A stretch of DNA of 64,000 bases from Wurfbainia villosa (Eukaryota; Streptophyta; Magnoliopsida; Zingiberales; Zingiberaceae). Position 1 is the first letter of the stretch, and the number at the start of each line of letters is the position of its first letter. Below, piece by piece: positions 11,768 to 21,176 of the stretch. The notes under the pieces were generated by a model. The model searched no databases. It saw only the letters and a program-made list of their open reading frames with translations, and was not told the origin of the DNA. The stretch covers positions 44,202,658 to 44,266,657 of the forward strand of contig CM045990.1 of assembly GCA_025175895.1 (NCBI GenBank), given 5' to 3'. The translations under genes and the position numbers were made by a program.

Positions 11768-12995
11768 TGTTGGGACCCTTGGAATGGCTAGAGGGGGGGT
11801 GATTAGCCTTTCTTTCTTTCTACAAAAACGTTAGTGGAAGCAATACAAATATAAACACAAATAAAAGCAAGAAACAAAGCTAACACCCGATGTAACGTGG
11901 TTCGGAGATGACGCTCCTACTCTACGGCAACCCGTAAGGTGGATTAGCCCTAATCAATCTTCACTAGAACCTCCTTTGGATGAACCAAGGTGGAGAAACC
12001 TTATCTTACAATACACTCCTCTTCTTTACAATGATGGAAGATTAGGATTAGAGAAGAGGAGGTTTTGGATTGCTAAAAACACTTGGAAAGCTTGGTGAGC
12101 ACGTAGGTGTAGTTGGGAGCAAGAGCACTAGCTTCACCAAGCTCCCCATGGCCCTTTTTTATAGAAGAGGCGATTTTTCCGTTAGGCTTGATCGGTCGGT
12201 GATGCTTACCATCATTGCTGCCAAGCCAACGACTTCAAACGCGATCTCGCGGAGATTTGTAGCGCAATCTCCAACGGCCGGGTGATCGATCGGTGATCCC
12301 TCCATCGATCGGTGATGGGGTGATCGGTCGAGTGATCAAGGCAGCGAGTGAGACTACATTCGTGGCGATATTCTCCTTGATCAATCGGTGATGCCCTTGG
12401 CGGTCGAATGATACTAGTATTGTCGACTACTCGCCCAAGGCGGTCGGTGATGGTTAGGTTTCACCGACTCGATCGCGCGACGGTCGGTGATACATCGTAT
12501 CGATCGGTGATACTCATCAAGTATGAGTAATTCATACTTGATTTTATACCCTAGACCTAGACTCAACCTTCTAGCTCCTCAATAAGCCTTGCGCCTTCAG
12601 GATCCCTCCGAGTCCGCGACTTGTTCATCCTTTGCACTTTGCTTCCAAGAGCTTCCTTCGGTTTCGTCATGTCTTGGGTTGCCAAATGCTTGGACTTTAC
12701 GCCGCCAAGACTACAAGCTTAGACTTATTCTGCTAAGACTTTACTTTGGTCTTCCTTTGCCAAGGTTCACTTGGACTTTACACTGCCAAGACTACAAGCT
12801 TGGTCTTACGCTGCCAAGTCCATCCCTTGTACTTCCTTTGCCAAGATCATACTTGGACTTCCTTTGCCAAGATCATACTTGGACTTCCCTGTCACTTAAA
12901 CATTTTCGCAATTAGATCACAAGATATTGCCTAACTTAGATGATTATCCAAACATCAAAACATATATAAATGCTTGGAGCATTGTTGCACCAACA
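11768..12995 (-). repeat. 3' LTR of B
   Basis: The LTR is 1228 bp, TGTTGGGACCC to GTTGCACCAACA on the plus strand. It matches 18785-19997 closely except at about 12168-12500, where every CAGTCGACTG of the other copy is altered. CTTGGACTT/GCCAAG repeats lie at 12640-12890; the frames found there (12589-12934) are repeat artefacts. Confidence 0.93.
12154..12165 (-). promoter_or_regulatory. TATA box of B LTR
   Basis: TTCTATAAAAAA on the minus strand; the 5' LTR equivalent is at 19173-19184. Confidence 0.5.
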
Positions 12996-13325
12996 ATCTC
13001 CCCCTTTTTGATGTTTGACAATCATTTAAGTTAGGTCTTTAAAAGTACGCACATAATATGAATTATAACTTAAAACAATCCTTCTCCCCCTTTGACATAC
13101 ATCAAAAAGAGAAGGATTCAAAAATGAAAGAATTAAAGGTGTTGGATCTTGGACTAAGGCATAAGATAGAAATTAAGCTCCCCCTTAATCCAAGATATGC
13201 TTTATAATGTGTAAACAATAGTTGAAGCAAAGCATATCAAAAATTCAAAAATAAAGTCCTAACTTTGCACCAACAATGGTTTTGGGGATGAAAAAGATAT
13301 AATTTATGAAACCTCCCCCTAAAAC
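12996..13325 (-). other. Polypurine tract of B and upstream copies
   Basis: CAAAAAGGGGGAGAT abuts the LTR at 12996-13010. Three similar runs follow upstream in the minus sense: TCAAAGGGGGAGAAGG (about 13080-13096), TTAAGGGGGAGCTT (about 13175-13190) and TTTTAGGGGGAGGTTT (about 13310-13325). C has the same series before its 3' LTR. Confidence 0.7.
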
Positions 13326-14013
13326 ACTGCATTAATTAGTCCTAAAACTTGTTTATACGTAATTTTATCATACTATAGTGTTAGGACATCAAAGATTCAC
13401 CAAATATCAGAAAATGGAGTATATTATCAGAAAAGTATCGATCAGTAGTTTACGAACGATCATACCGAACTGAAACAAATTTGACCTTTTCATTAAATTC
13501 AAATACGGTAGATATTCTAAAAATCTCGAAAAATCACGAAATTTTGCGTACACATTTCGGAAATCATAGTTTATCAAGGAAAAATAATTTGAAAAATATA
13601 TGTTTTCCAGATTACAAGATTGATACAAACTTAGAACCTATCAAAAGTTTTAAAGATTTTGCAAACTTTGTATCACTTTTGTGTTCCATTTGAAAACTGT
13701 TTTTCAAAATATGATGAACATAGTTTAAAATATATATTATTTGGAATTTCCAACCATGTTCTTTGAGCTATGTATTCATTACTTGAATACAAGCCTTCCC
13801 CATGATTGGTCCATAAGGTTTTTATGTCTCTAGGTGTGTCATTGGCTCATAGTAATGCATTATAACAAGCATCATGAGCCAAGTACACCTTCCCTATCAT
13901 CTCACATGTTTCGAAGTATTTCAATACAAAAATCAAGGTTTCTTAAGGCTTTTGTGAGATGCATCAAGGTATAAAGAAGCTATATAAGTATAGGATCATG
14001 CAAACCTAGAATT
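13326..14013 (-). other. 3' non-coding region of B
   Basis: AT-rich, no gene. In the minus sense it has a stretch running from a block like AAAACTTTTGATAGG to TTTTTCGAGATTTTTAG that resembles 34060-34340 of C and 63650-63900 of H, so the region is shared by the three Sirevirus-like families. Confidence 0.6.
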
Positions 14014-14604
14014 TTACTCTACAAAGCACATATCAAGCTCTCTCCTTAATGATGAAAATTCAGCTTCGGGAAGAGCTTTGGTGAAGATATCGGCAAGGTT
14101 GGACTTAGATTCTACATAATTAAGTTCAATGTTCCCTCTTGCCACATGATCTCTTATGAAGTGATGTTTCACTTCAATGTGCTTGGTTCGAGAGTGATGT
14201 ATCGGATTTTTGGTCAAGTTGATGGTACTCACATTATCACAATAAACTTTAATGTTAGAGTAGTGTAGCTCATAGTCCACAAGAGTATGTCTCATCCAAA
14301 GTAATTGAGCTACACAACCACCTATAGCCACATATTCGGCTTCGGTGGTTGATAAAGCAACACAATATTGCTTCCTACTACTCCAACTAACTAGGGAGGA
14401 CCCAAGAAATTGGCATCCACCACTAGTACTCTTCCTATCCAATTTGCACCCGGCATAATCGGAATCGGTATAACCAAGCAATTCAAATGACCTAGTCCTA
14501 GGATACCAAAGTCCTACATTTAGAGTGCCTTTAATATATCTTAATATTCTTTTGACGGCTACCAAATGTGATTCTTTGGCACAAGATTGGTATCTTGCAC
14601 ACAT
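14014..14604 (-). pseudogene. pol: B pol, RNase H domain (frameshifted from the main pol frame)
   Basis: This encodes the copia RNase H with the KRILRYIKGT lead-in, YTDSDYAGC, STTEAEYVA, YCDNVSTINL and HHSRTKHIEVKHHFIRD motifs, ending just after ADIFTKALP. All RNase H landmarks are present. It is in a different frame from 14609-17098: the upstream frame stops at 14609-14611, after a PDILFM segment where the sequence continues in this frame a few bases later. One small frameshift therefore separates the domains, likely the only frame break in B Pol. The enzyme degrades the RNA strand of the cDNA hybrid. Confidence 0.9.
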
Positions 14605-14608
14605 ACCT

Positions 14609-17098
14609 CTACATGAATAAAATGTCGGGTCTACTAGCGGTTAGGTATAGTAAGCTACCAATCATACTCCTATAAAGTTTAAGATCAATTGATTTACCTT
14701 CATGATCACTATCTATTCTAGTGCTAGTGGCCATAGGAGTGGTTACAATTTTGGCATTTTCCAAACCAAATTTCTTGATCATTTCATTTGCATATTTGGT
14801 TTGATAAATATGAATACCCTCATTGGTTTGTTTGACTTGTAAACCTAGGAAAAAGGTAAGCTCTCCAACCAAACTCATTTCAAATTCATTTTCCATATTT
14901 TTTATAAAGTCTTGAAGAAGATCATCATTTGTTGACCCAAAAATGATATCATCAACATATACTTGGGCTATGAATATATCTTTTAATGTTGACTTTATAA
15001 ACAAAGTTTGATCTACTTGACCTCTTCTAAAATCCTTAGAAATTAAGAACGATGACAATCTTTCATACCATGCCCGGGGAGCTTGTTTTAACCCATATAA
15101 TGCTTTCCTAAGCTTACATACATGATTTGGATAATCTATGTTCTCAAATCCGGGCGGTTGCTCTACATATACTTCCTCCTTAATATAACCATTTAAGAAT
15201 GCCGATTTAACATCCATTTGGTAAAGTTTAAATCCCATGTAGGAAGCATACCCTAAGAGAATCCTAATAGATTCTAACCTCGCAACCGGGGCATAAGTCT
15301 CATCATAGTCAAGCCCCTCAACTTGATTGAATCCCCTAGCAACCAACCTAGCCTTATTTCTAGTGATATTTCCTTGATCATCTAGCTTATTTCTAAAGAC
15401 CCATCTTGTAGTAATTATGGTGCTATCATTGGGTCTAGGTACTAATTCCCACACTTGACTTCTCTCAAATTGAGCCAATTCATCTTGCATTGCCAAAATC
15501 CAATCCGGATCATGTAATGCATCATTGATCGATTTGGGCTCAATTTGTGAGATAAGAGCCACTTGACTAGTAGGAGGTCTATGAAATGACCTAGTTCTTA
15601 CTCCTTGAGATAGATCTCCTATTACTTGGTCAAGTGGATGATCTTGATGAATTCTTAGGTTTCTAGAAGGGGTTTCAATTTGATCATTGTTATCTTCCAC
15701 CCTTCTTTCATCATCGGAGTCTCCTCTTCCTCCCCCTTGATCATTACCCCTAATGGTCAAATTTTGAAGTTTTTGGGTAATGTCTTGATTATTGTCATTA
15801 ATATTCTTATCAATGGAGGACTTTCTAGGGTAGATACTAGTAGTTTCATCAAATTGAACATTGGAAGACTCCTCAATCCCTTTGGTTCTCTTATTGTAGA
15901 CTCTATATCCTCTACTTGTGGATGAGTATCCAACTAGGATTCCCTCATCCGCTTTTGATTCAAATTTTCCTAAGTTATCTTTGGTGTTTAGAATATAAAC
16001 TTTACATCCAAAGACTTTGAAATAATGAATTGTGGGTATAGTCCCATTCCATAATTCAAATGGTGTTTTTCCTAAAAACCTATGGATTTGAACCCTATTT
16101 TGGATATAGCAAGTGGTATTAACCGCTTCCGCCCACAAGTAGCTAGGTAGAGAATATGCATTAAGCATAGTCCTAGCCGCCTCTTGTAGGGCACGATTTC
16201 TCCTTTCCACCACCCCATTTTGTTGGGGTGTTCTAGGACAAGAGAACTCATGCTTGTACCCTTGCTCTAAACAAAATTGTGAAAATTTTAAGTTTTCAAA
16301 TTCACCACCATGATCACTACGGATCCGGTTGATTTTGAGACTCTTTTCATTTTCAACCCTTTTACTAAATCCTATGATTATTTCTAAGGTATCATCCTTA
16401 TGTTTCATAAAGTAGACCCAAGTATACCTAGAAAAATCATCTACTATAACCAAACAATATTTATTACCATTTAAAGATGGAGTACTATGGCAATCAAACA
16501 AGTCAAGATGCAATAACTCTAATGGTAAAGAGGTGTTAGTTAGAGTTTTACCTTTGTGTGATGCCTTTGTTTGTTTTCCTTCTTGGCATGCATCACACAC
16601 TTTGTTCTTGACATACTTGATCTTTGGTAGCCTTTTGACCAACTCCATCTTGGCTACCTTGGCTATGTTTTTCATGTTGATGTGCCCCAATCTTCTATGC
16701 CATAGCCAACTTTCCTCTTCTTTTGCAACAAAACACTTAGTAGAAATGTTAGAAGCATATGAAAGATCAACATAATAGATATTTGATTTCCTATATCCAA
16801 CTAACATGCAATCATTTAATTCCTTGTGTCTAATCATGCATTTAGAGGATTCAAAAGAGACATGATAGTTTGCATCACAAAGTTGACTAACACTTAATAA
16901 ATTAAATTTCATATTTTCAACTAGTAAAACTTTGTGAATGACAATCTTGGGGGATACCTCAATTGTACCTCTACATAATATCTTGAGTTTTCCACTATTC
17001 CCAAAAGACACCGCTCCCTTCTTCACATATTTAATTGTGGAGAACTTGCTCACATCCCCGATCATATGTGTTGAGCAACCGCTATCCACAATCCACAT
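14609..17098 (-). CDS. pol: B pol: protease, integrase and reverse transcriptase
   Basis: An open frame of 829 codons read leftwards. Protease D-S-G is at residues 5-7 (WIVDSGCSTHM). Integrase has HHCC zinc residues H134, H139, C168, C171 and catalytic D199, D262, E298 with the 35-residue spacing. RT follows, with the RWVFRNK, KARLVARGFNQ and QMDVKSAFLNG motifs and the active-site YVDD at 714-717 (DNA 14948-14959), then FFLGLQVKQ. All catalytic residues needed are present. The frame is the same as gag, from which it is separated by a TAG at 17114-17116. It stops just before RNase H because of a frameshift. This is the most intact polymerase in the window and could in principle have served gag-only relatives in trans; that is inference. 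Confidence 0.93.
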   Translation of the reverse strand: MWIVDSGCSTHMIGDVSKFSTIKYVKKGAVSFGNSGKLKILCRGTIEVSPKIVIHKVLLVENMKFNLLSVSQLCDANYHVSFESSKCMIRHKELNDCMLVGYRKSNIYYVDLSYASNISTKCFVAKEEESWLWHRRLGHINMKNIAKVAKMELVKRLPKIKYVKNKVCDACQEGKQTKASHKGKTLTNTSLPLELLHLDLFDCHSTPSLNGNKYCLVIVDDFSRYTWVYFMKHKDDTLEIIIGFSKRVENEKSLKINRIRSDHGGEFENLKFSQFCLEQGYKHEFSCPRTPQQNGVVERRNRALQEAARTMLNAYSLPSYLWAEAVNTTCYIQNRVQIHRFLGKTPFELWNGTIPTIHYFKVFGCKVYILNTKDNLGKFESKADEGILVGYSSTSRGYRVYNKRTKGIEESSNVQFDETTSIYPRKSSIDKNINDNNQDITQKLQNLTIRGNDQGGGRGDSDDERRVEDNNDQIETPSRNLRIHQDHPLDQVIGDLSQGVRTRSFHRPPTSQVALISQIEPKSINDALHDPDWILAMQDELAQFERSQVWELVPRPNDSTIITTRWVFRNKLDDQGNITRNKARLVARGFNQVEGLDYDETYAPVARLESIRILLGYASYMGFKLYQMDVKSAFLNGYIKEEVYVEQPPGFENIDYPNHVCKLRKALYGLKQAPRAWYERLSSFLISKDFRRGQVDQTLFIKSTLKDIFIAQVYVDDIIFGSTNDDLLQDFIKNMENEFEMSLVGELTFFLGLQVKQTNEGIHIYQTKYANEMIKKFGLENAKIVTTPMATSTRIDSDHEGKSIDLKLYRSMIGSLLYLTASRPDILFM

Positions 17099-17113
17099 AC
17101 CTCGCTCTCCTAC

Positions 17114-18730
17114 CTAAATCACATGAAAAATACAAGCTTTTGGTACCCAAACATTTGGACCAGTAACATTAAGTAAAAACTTCTTAGGTACCCATGCTTT
17201 CTTAACTTTTCCCTTAATGGTTGCTTTCCTATTAATCAATGAAATATAAGCAACTTCTTTTTCTTTTGGCTTATATCCTAAACCGGCCTTGTTATAAACC
17301 GCTCTTTGCCTACTAAGAATCATATCAAGACACTTTGAGCCATTTAAAAATTTTTCTAAACATGCTTTCAATTCACTAACTTCATCCTTAAGTTTGTCAT
17401 TTTCTTCCTTAAGCATGCAAGAGTCAATATGTGAAGGATTTTCATTCCTAATGGCCTTTAGTTCTACCTTCATGCTCTTAACCTTAGATTTAGACTTATC
17501 TAGAGCTTCTTGAAGATAGGCAATTGATTTATAAAGGAGCTTAACCTTGGGAGAGTTCATTACCTCATCGTCACTAGATGACGATTCATCGCTTGAGGAA
17601 TCTTCTTGGCTTGATGTGCCCAAATCATCTCCTAGTGCCATGAGTGCCACATGGCGTGTGATGTGGCAAAGATCATCATCGGAGGAAGAGTCTTCAACAC
17701 TTGGTGTGTCCCATGTGGTTTGAGCCACCATGGCCTCCTTCTTCTTCTTCTCCTTCTTGTCCTTCTTTTTCTTTTCCTTTTCCTCCTTCTTCTTTAGCTC
17801 CGGGCAATTCGGCTTTATGTGCCCCTTCTTGTTGCAAGCATGGCAAATCACATTATTGTTAAAACTTGAATTACCACTATTTTTACCTCTTGAAGAATGA
17901 GACCCCTTTCTTGCATCTCTATTTTTGAATTCCTTTGATTTTCTAAGGAACTTCTTGACAAAATGGGCCATCTCACTAGCCGAATCTTCGTCATTACTTG
18001 ACTCATGCTCCGACTCGGATGATGATGACACCTCTTTTCTTTCTTTCTTCTTCTTTTCTTTCTTCTCAACAAATAGAGCTAAACCCTTTTCCTTAGAAGA
18101 CATGTTAGTTTGCTCATGCAATTCAAACTCACAAAATAGTTCATCAATTTTAATTTGCGAAAGATCCCTAGTTACCTTAATGGCATCAACTATAGAAGTC
18201 CATAAAGAATTTCTAGGAAATGCTTGTAAAATATACCTTACCAAATCCCGGTTGTCAACTCGCTCACCTATGATATGGAGTCCGTTAACAATTTCTTTGA
18301 ACCTTCCATACATTTGACTTACGGTTTCATGCATCTTCATTTGTAAGGCTTGAAGTTGTCCAATTAGTAGGTCCTTCTTGGCCCTTTTTGACTCCTTGGA
18401 ACCTTCATTTAGCTCAACGAGCTTTTCCCATAGCTCCTTGGCGGATTCGAAAGGCCCCACCTTGTTGAGTTGCTCCATGGTAATGCCGCATTGAATGGTG
18501 AGTACCGCCTTGGCATTTGATTCAAATTTGTGGTTCATTTCCCTTGTCCAATCCTTGCTTGGAATAGGGTCTCCATGTTCATCTGCGGGTTCCTCGAAGC
18601 CATCTACAATGCTATGCCAAATTTCAATATTACTCATAAGATAGTACTTCATCCTACCTTTCCAATACGCAAAATGACTCCCATCGAAAAGCGGTGGCTT
18701 GGCGGTGCTATATCCTTCTTGAAGAGCCAT
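17114..18730 (-). CDS. gag: B gag, Sirevirus type, 538 codons
   Basis: The start is the first ATG after the primer site (18728-18730). The protein has DUF4219 at about 5-45 (PPLFDGSHFAYWKGRM), UBN2 at about 60-190, a lysine- and serine/acidic-rich linker, a CCHC zinc knuckle at about 296-309 (CHACNKKGHIKPNC), a long acidic serine-rich region, a coiled coil at about 400-470, and a conserved end with GLGYKPKEKE and a WVPK-type tail. Gag assembles the particle and binds genomic RNA through the knuckle. The frame ends in TAG, 15 bases before the protease methionine and in the same frame, so Pol would need stop read-through, or the TAG is a recent mutation. H and C encode Gags with the same order of domains. 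Confidence 0.93.
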   Translation of the reverse strand: MALQEGYSTAKPPLFDGSHFAYWKGRMKYYLMSNIEIWHSIVDGFEEPADEHGDPIPSKDWTREMNHKFESNAKAVLTIQCGITMEQLNKVGPFESAKELWEKLVELNEGSKESKRAKKDLLIGQLQALQMKMHETVSQMYGRFKEIVNGLHIIGERVDNRDLVRYILQAFPRNSLWTSIVDAIKVTRDLSQIKIDELFCEFELHEQTNMSSKEKGLALFVEKKEKKKKERKEVSSSSESEHESSNDEDSASEMAHFVKKFLRKSKEFKNRDARKGSHSSRGKNSGNSSFNNNVICHACNKKGHIKPNCPELKKKEEKEKKKKDKKEKKKKEAMVAQTTWDTPSVEDSSSDDDLCHITRHVALMALGDDLGTSSQEDSSSDESSSSDDEVMNSPKVKLLYKSIAYLQEALDKSKSKVKSMKVELKAIRNENPSHIDSCMLKEENDKLKDEVSELKACLEKFLNGSKCLDMILSRQRAVYNKAGLGYKPKEKEVAYISLINRKATIKGKVKKAWVPKKFLLNVTGPNVWVPKACIFHVI

Positions 18731-18770
18731 TGATGTCTTGGTTGATGGTGAGATCTTCCAAGCTATCCGG

Positions 18771-18782
18771 GATCTGATACCA
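18771..18782 (-). other. Primer binding site of B
   Basis: TGGTATCAGATC on the minus strand, two bases from the LTR; Met-tRNA type, with the last residues changed from GAGC. Confidence 0.85.
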
Positions 18783-18784
18783 CT

Positions 18785-19997
18785 TGTTGGGACCCTTGGA
18801 ATGGCTAGAGGGGGGGGTGATTAGCCTTTCTTTCTTTCTACAAAAACGTTAGCGGAAGCAATACAAATATAAACACAAATAAAAGCAAGAAACAAAGCTA
18901 ACACCCGATGTAACGTGGTTCAGAGATGACGCTCCTACTCCACGGCAATCCGTAAGGTGGATTAGCCCTAATCAATCTTCACTAGAACCTCCTTTGGATG
19001 AACCAAGGTGGAGAAACCTTATCTTACAATACACTCCTCTTCTTTACAATGATGGAAGATTAGGATTAGAGAAGAGGAGGTTTTGGATTGCTAAAAACAC
19101 TTGGAAAGCTTGGTGAGCACGTAGGTGTAGTTGGGAGCAAGAGCACTAGCTTCACCAAGCTCCCCATGGCCCCTTTTTATAGAAGAGGGGTTGTTTTTCT
19201 CGTTGGGCTTCGATCAGTCGACTGATGCTTACCATCAGTCGACTGCTGCCGAAGCCAACGACTTCTAAAACGCGATCTCCGCAGAGATTCGTAGCCGCAA
19301 TCTCCAACGGCCAGGTGATCAGTCGACTGATCCCTCCATCACGATCGTGATGGGGTGATCGATGGAGTGATCAAGGCGATTGAGTGAGGACCGCGATTCT
19401 GGCGATATTCCTTGATCGGTCGGTGATGCCCTTGGCGTGATCGATACAGTATCGATCGGCCGCTTTACGCCCAAGCGCGATCGGTGATGGTTAGGGTTTC
19501 ACCGACTCGAGATACTCATCAAGTATGAGTAATTCATACTTGATTTTATAACCTAGACCTAGACTCAACCTTCTAGCTCCTCAATAAGCCTTGCGCCTTC
19601 AAGATCCCTCCGAGTCCGCGACTTGTTCATCCTTTGCGCTTTGCTTCCAAGAGCTTCCTTCGGTTTCGTCATGTCTTGGGTTGCCAAATGCTTGGACTTT
19701 ACGCCGCCAAGACTACAAGCTTGGACTTATGCTGCCAAGACTTTACTTTGGACTTCCTTTGCCAAGGTTCACTTGGACTTTACGCTGCCAAGACTACAAG
19801 CTTGGTCTTACGCTGCCAAGTCCATCCCTTGTACTTCCTTTGCCAAGATCATACTTGGACTTCCTTTGCCAAGATCATACTTGGACTTCCCTGTCACTTA
19901 AACATTTTTGCAATTAGATCACAAGATATTGCCTAACTTAGATGATTATCCAAACATCAAAATATATATAAATGCTTGGAGCATTGTTGCACCAACA
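18785..19997 (-). repeat. 5' LTR of B
   Basis: 1213 bp. At about 19184-19507 it keeps three CAGTCGACTG palindromes plus two other perfect palindromes, CCATCACGATCGTGATGG at 19336-19353 and the nine-base arms GATCGATAC/GTATCGATC at 19439-19457. The 3' LTR has lost or changed these. The TATA box is at 19173-19184. Confidence 0.93.
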
Positions 19998-20002
19998 TTA
20001 TC

Positions 20003-21176
20003 AAAGTGAAACACAACATCTTTAGCAAGAAAATTAGTTAATGGCTTCAAAATTTTTGAGAAGTCCTTGATGAACCGTCGGTAGAACCCTGCATGTCCTA
20101 GGAAACTATGCACTCCCTTGACATCAGTTGGAGGAGGCAACTTCTTGATCACTTCAGTTTTAGCAATGTCCACCTCGATACCATGGTGTGAAACTAGGTG
20201 CCCAAGTACTATGCCTTCTCGCACCATGAAGTGGCACTTCTCTCAATTAAGCATTAAATTCATTTCCTCGCATCTCCATTCGCTATCGGATATTGGATAG
20301 ATAATTCCTGCATCTAGCAATTTCATGACCTCTTTCTTGACTATCTCTTTCATGGCTGGGTTCAGCCTTCTTTGATGCTCTATAGAGGTTTTAAAATTGT
20401 CTTCTAGTAGAATTCTGTGCATGCAAACCGATGGACTAATTCCCCTAATATCATCAATCTTGTATCCAATGACGTTCTTGTGTGTTTTCAATACCTCAAT
20501 CAGTTTTTTGATCTCTGCATTGCTCAGATTAGCATTAATGATCACAGGATAAGTAGAGTTTTCTCCAAGAAATTCATACCTGAGTGTTGATGGAAGAGGC
20601 TTAAGTTCTACCTGTGGTGTTAGGTTAGGGTCGGAAATCTCCAGCTCTTTATCCTCAAAATCCCCTTTGAGCTTATTAAGATAAGTTTGTTCTTGTGCTC
20701 CTTCTAGTGCTATTGACTGGAAACTATCAATCCTACAACAAACATCAAAAATAGAAGGTTGTTTAACAGCTTTTGAAAGGTCGAATTCAATTTTTTCGTT
20801 TCCAAATGCAAGTGAGAGTTTGTGATTCTTGACGTCTATCATTGCCCTTCAAAAGGTAGAAAGGTCTCCCTAAAATGAGTGGAATGCATGGGTCTTCATC
20901 CATGTCAAGCACTACAAAATCGGCAGGAATAATAAAATTTCCCACCTGCACTGGTACATCTTCTAGGATTCCCAAAAGATATCTAATGGAGCTATCGGCT
21001 AACTGCAAGGCCATAGTAGTTAGTTTCATTTCTCCCAAATCTAATTTCTTGCATATGGAAAGAGGTATCAGATTGACACTAGCGCCCAAATCGCAAAAAG
21101 CCTTATCAAAATTTGAGTCATTAATTATGCAAGGGATAGAAAAGCTACCTGGATCATTTAGTTTGGGAGGTACCAT
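20003..21176 (-). pseudogene. pol: Athila-1 pol, protease and truncated reverse transcriptase
   Basis: The protease frame starts near 21176 (PPKLNDPGSFSIPC) and has a D-L-G-A-S active-site motif and LILGRPF. A frameshift near 20840 moves to the frame with IDVKNHKLSLAFG and the RT start (LLDAGIIYPISDSEW). At about 20275/20276 the sequence jumps in frame to RCEEMNLMLN and KCHFMVREGIVLGH, which belong to the RT C-terminal part. The fingers and palm between them, including the YxDD-type active site (FMDD in Athila), are missing. A TGA at about 20240-20242 stands where tryptophan is expected. The end reaches the insertion site of B. It cannot encode a working RT. Confidence 0.87.

Larger units (their letters stand above)
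11768..19997 (-). mobile_element. Sirevirus B: near-complete Ty1/copia element, youngest in the left nest
   Basis: The minus-strand order is LTR 19997-18785, primer site, gag, pol, 3' non-coding region, polypurine tract, LTR 12995-11768. TSD TTATC lies at 11763-11767 and 19998-20002. Gag and most of Pol are open, and outside one patch the LTRs differ only by scattered transitions. Defects seen are a TAG between gag and pol and a frameshift before RNase H. Gag architecture, YVDDIIFGST and the WVPK-type Gag end place it in the Sirevirus (Maximus/SIRE) lineage. Confidence 0.93.

Noticed and set aside
12589..12934. Paired open frames of about 108 codons in both B LTRs (also 19591-19936)
   Set aside because: They are translations of the repeated CTTGGACTT/GCCAAG units in three frames; being in both LTRs reflects LTR identity, not a gene.
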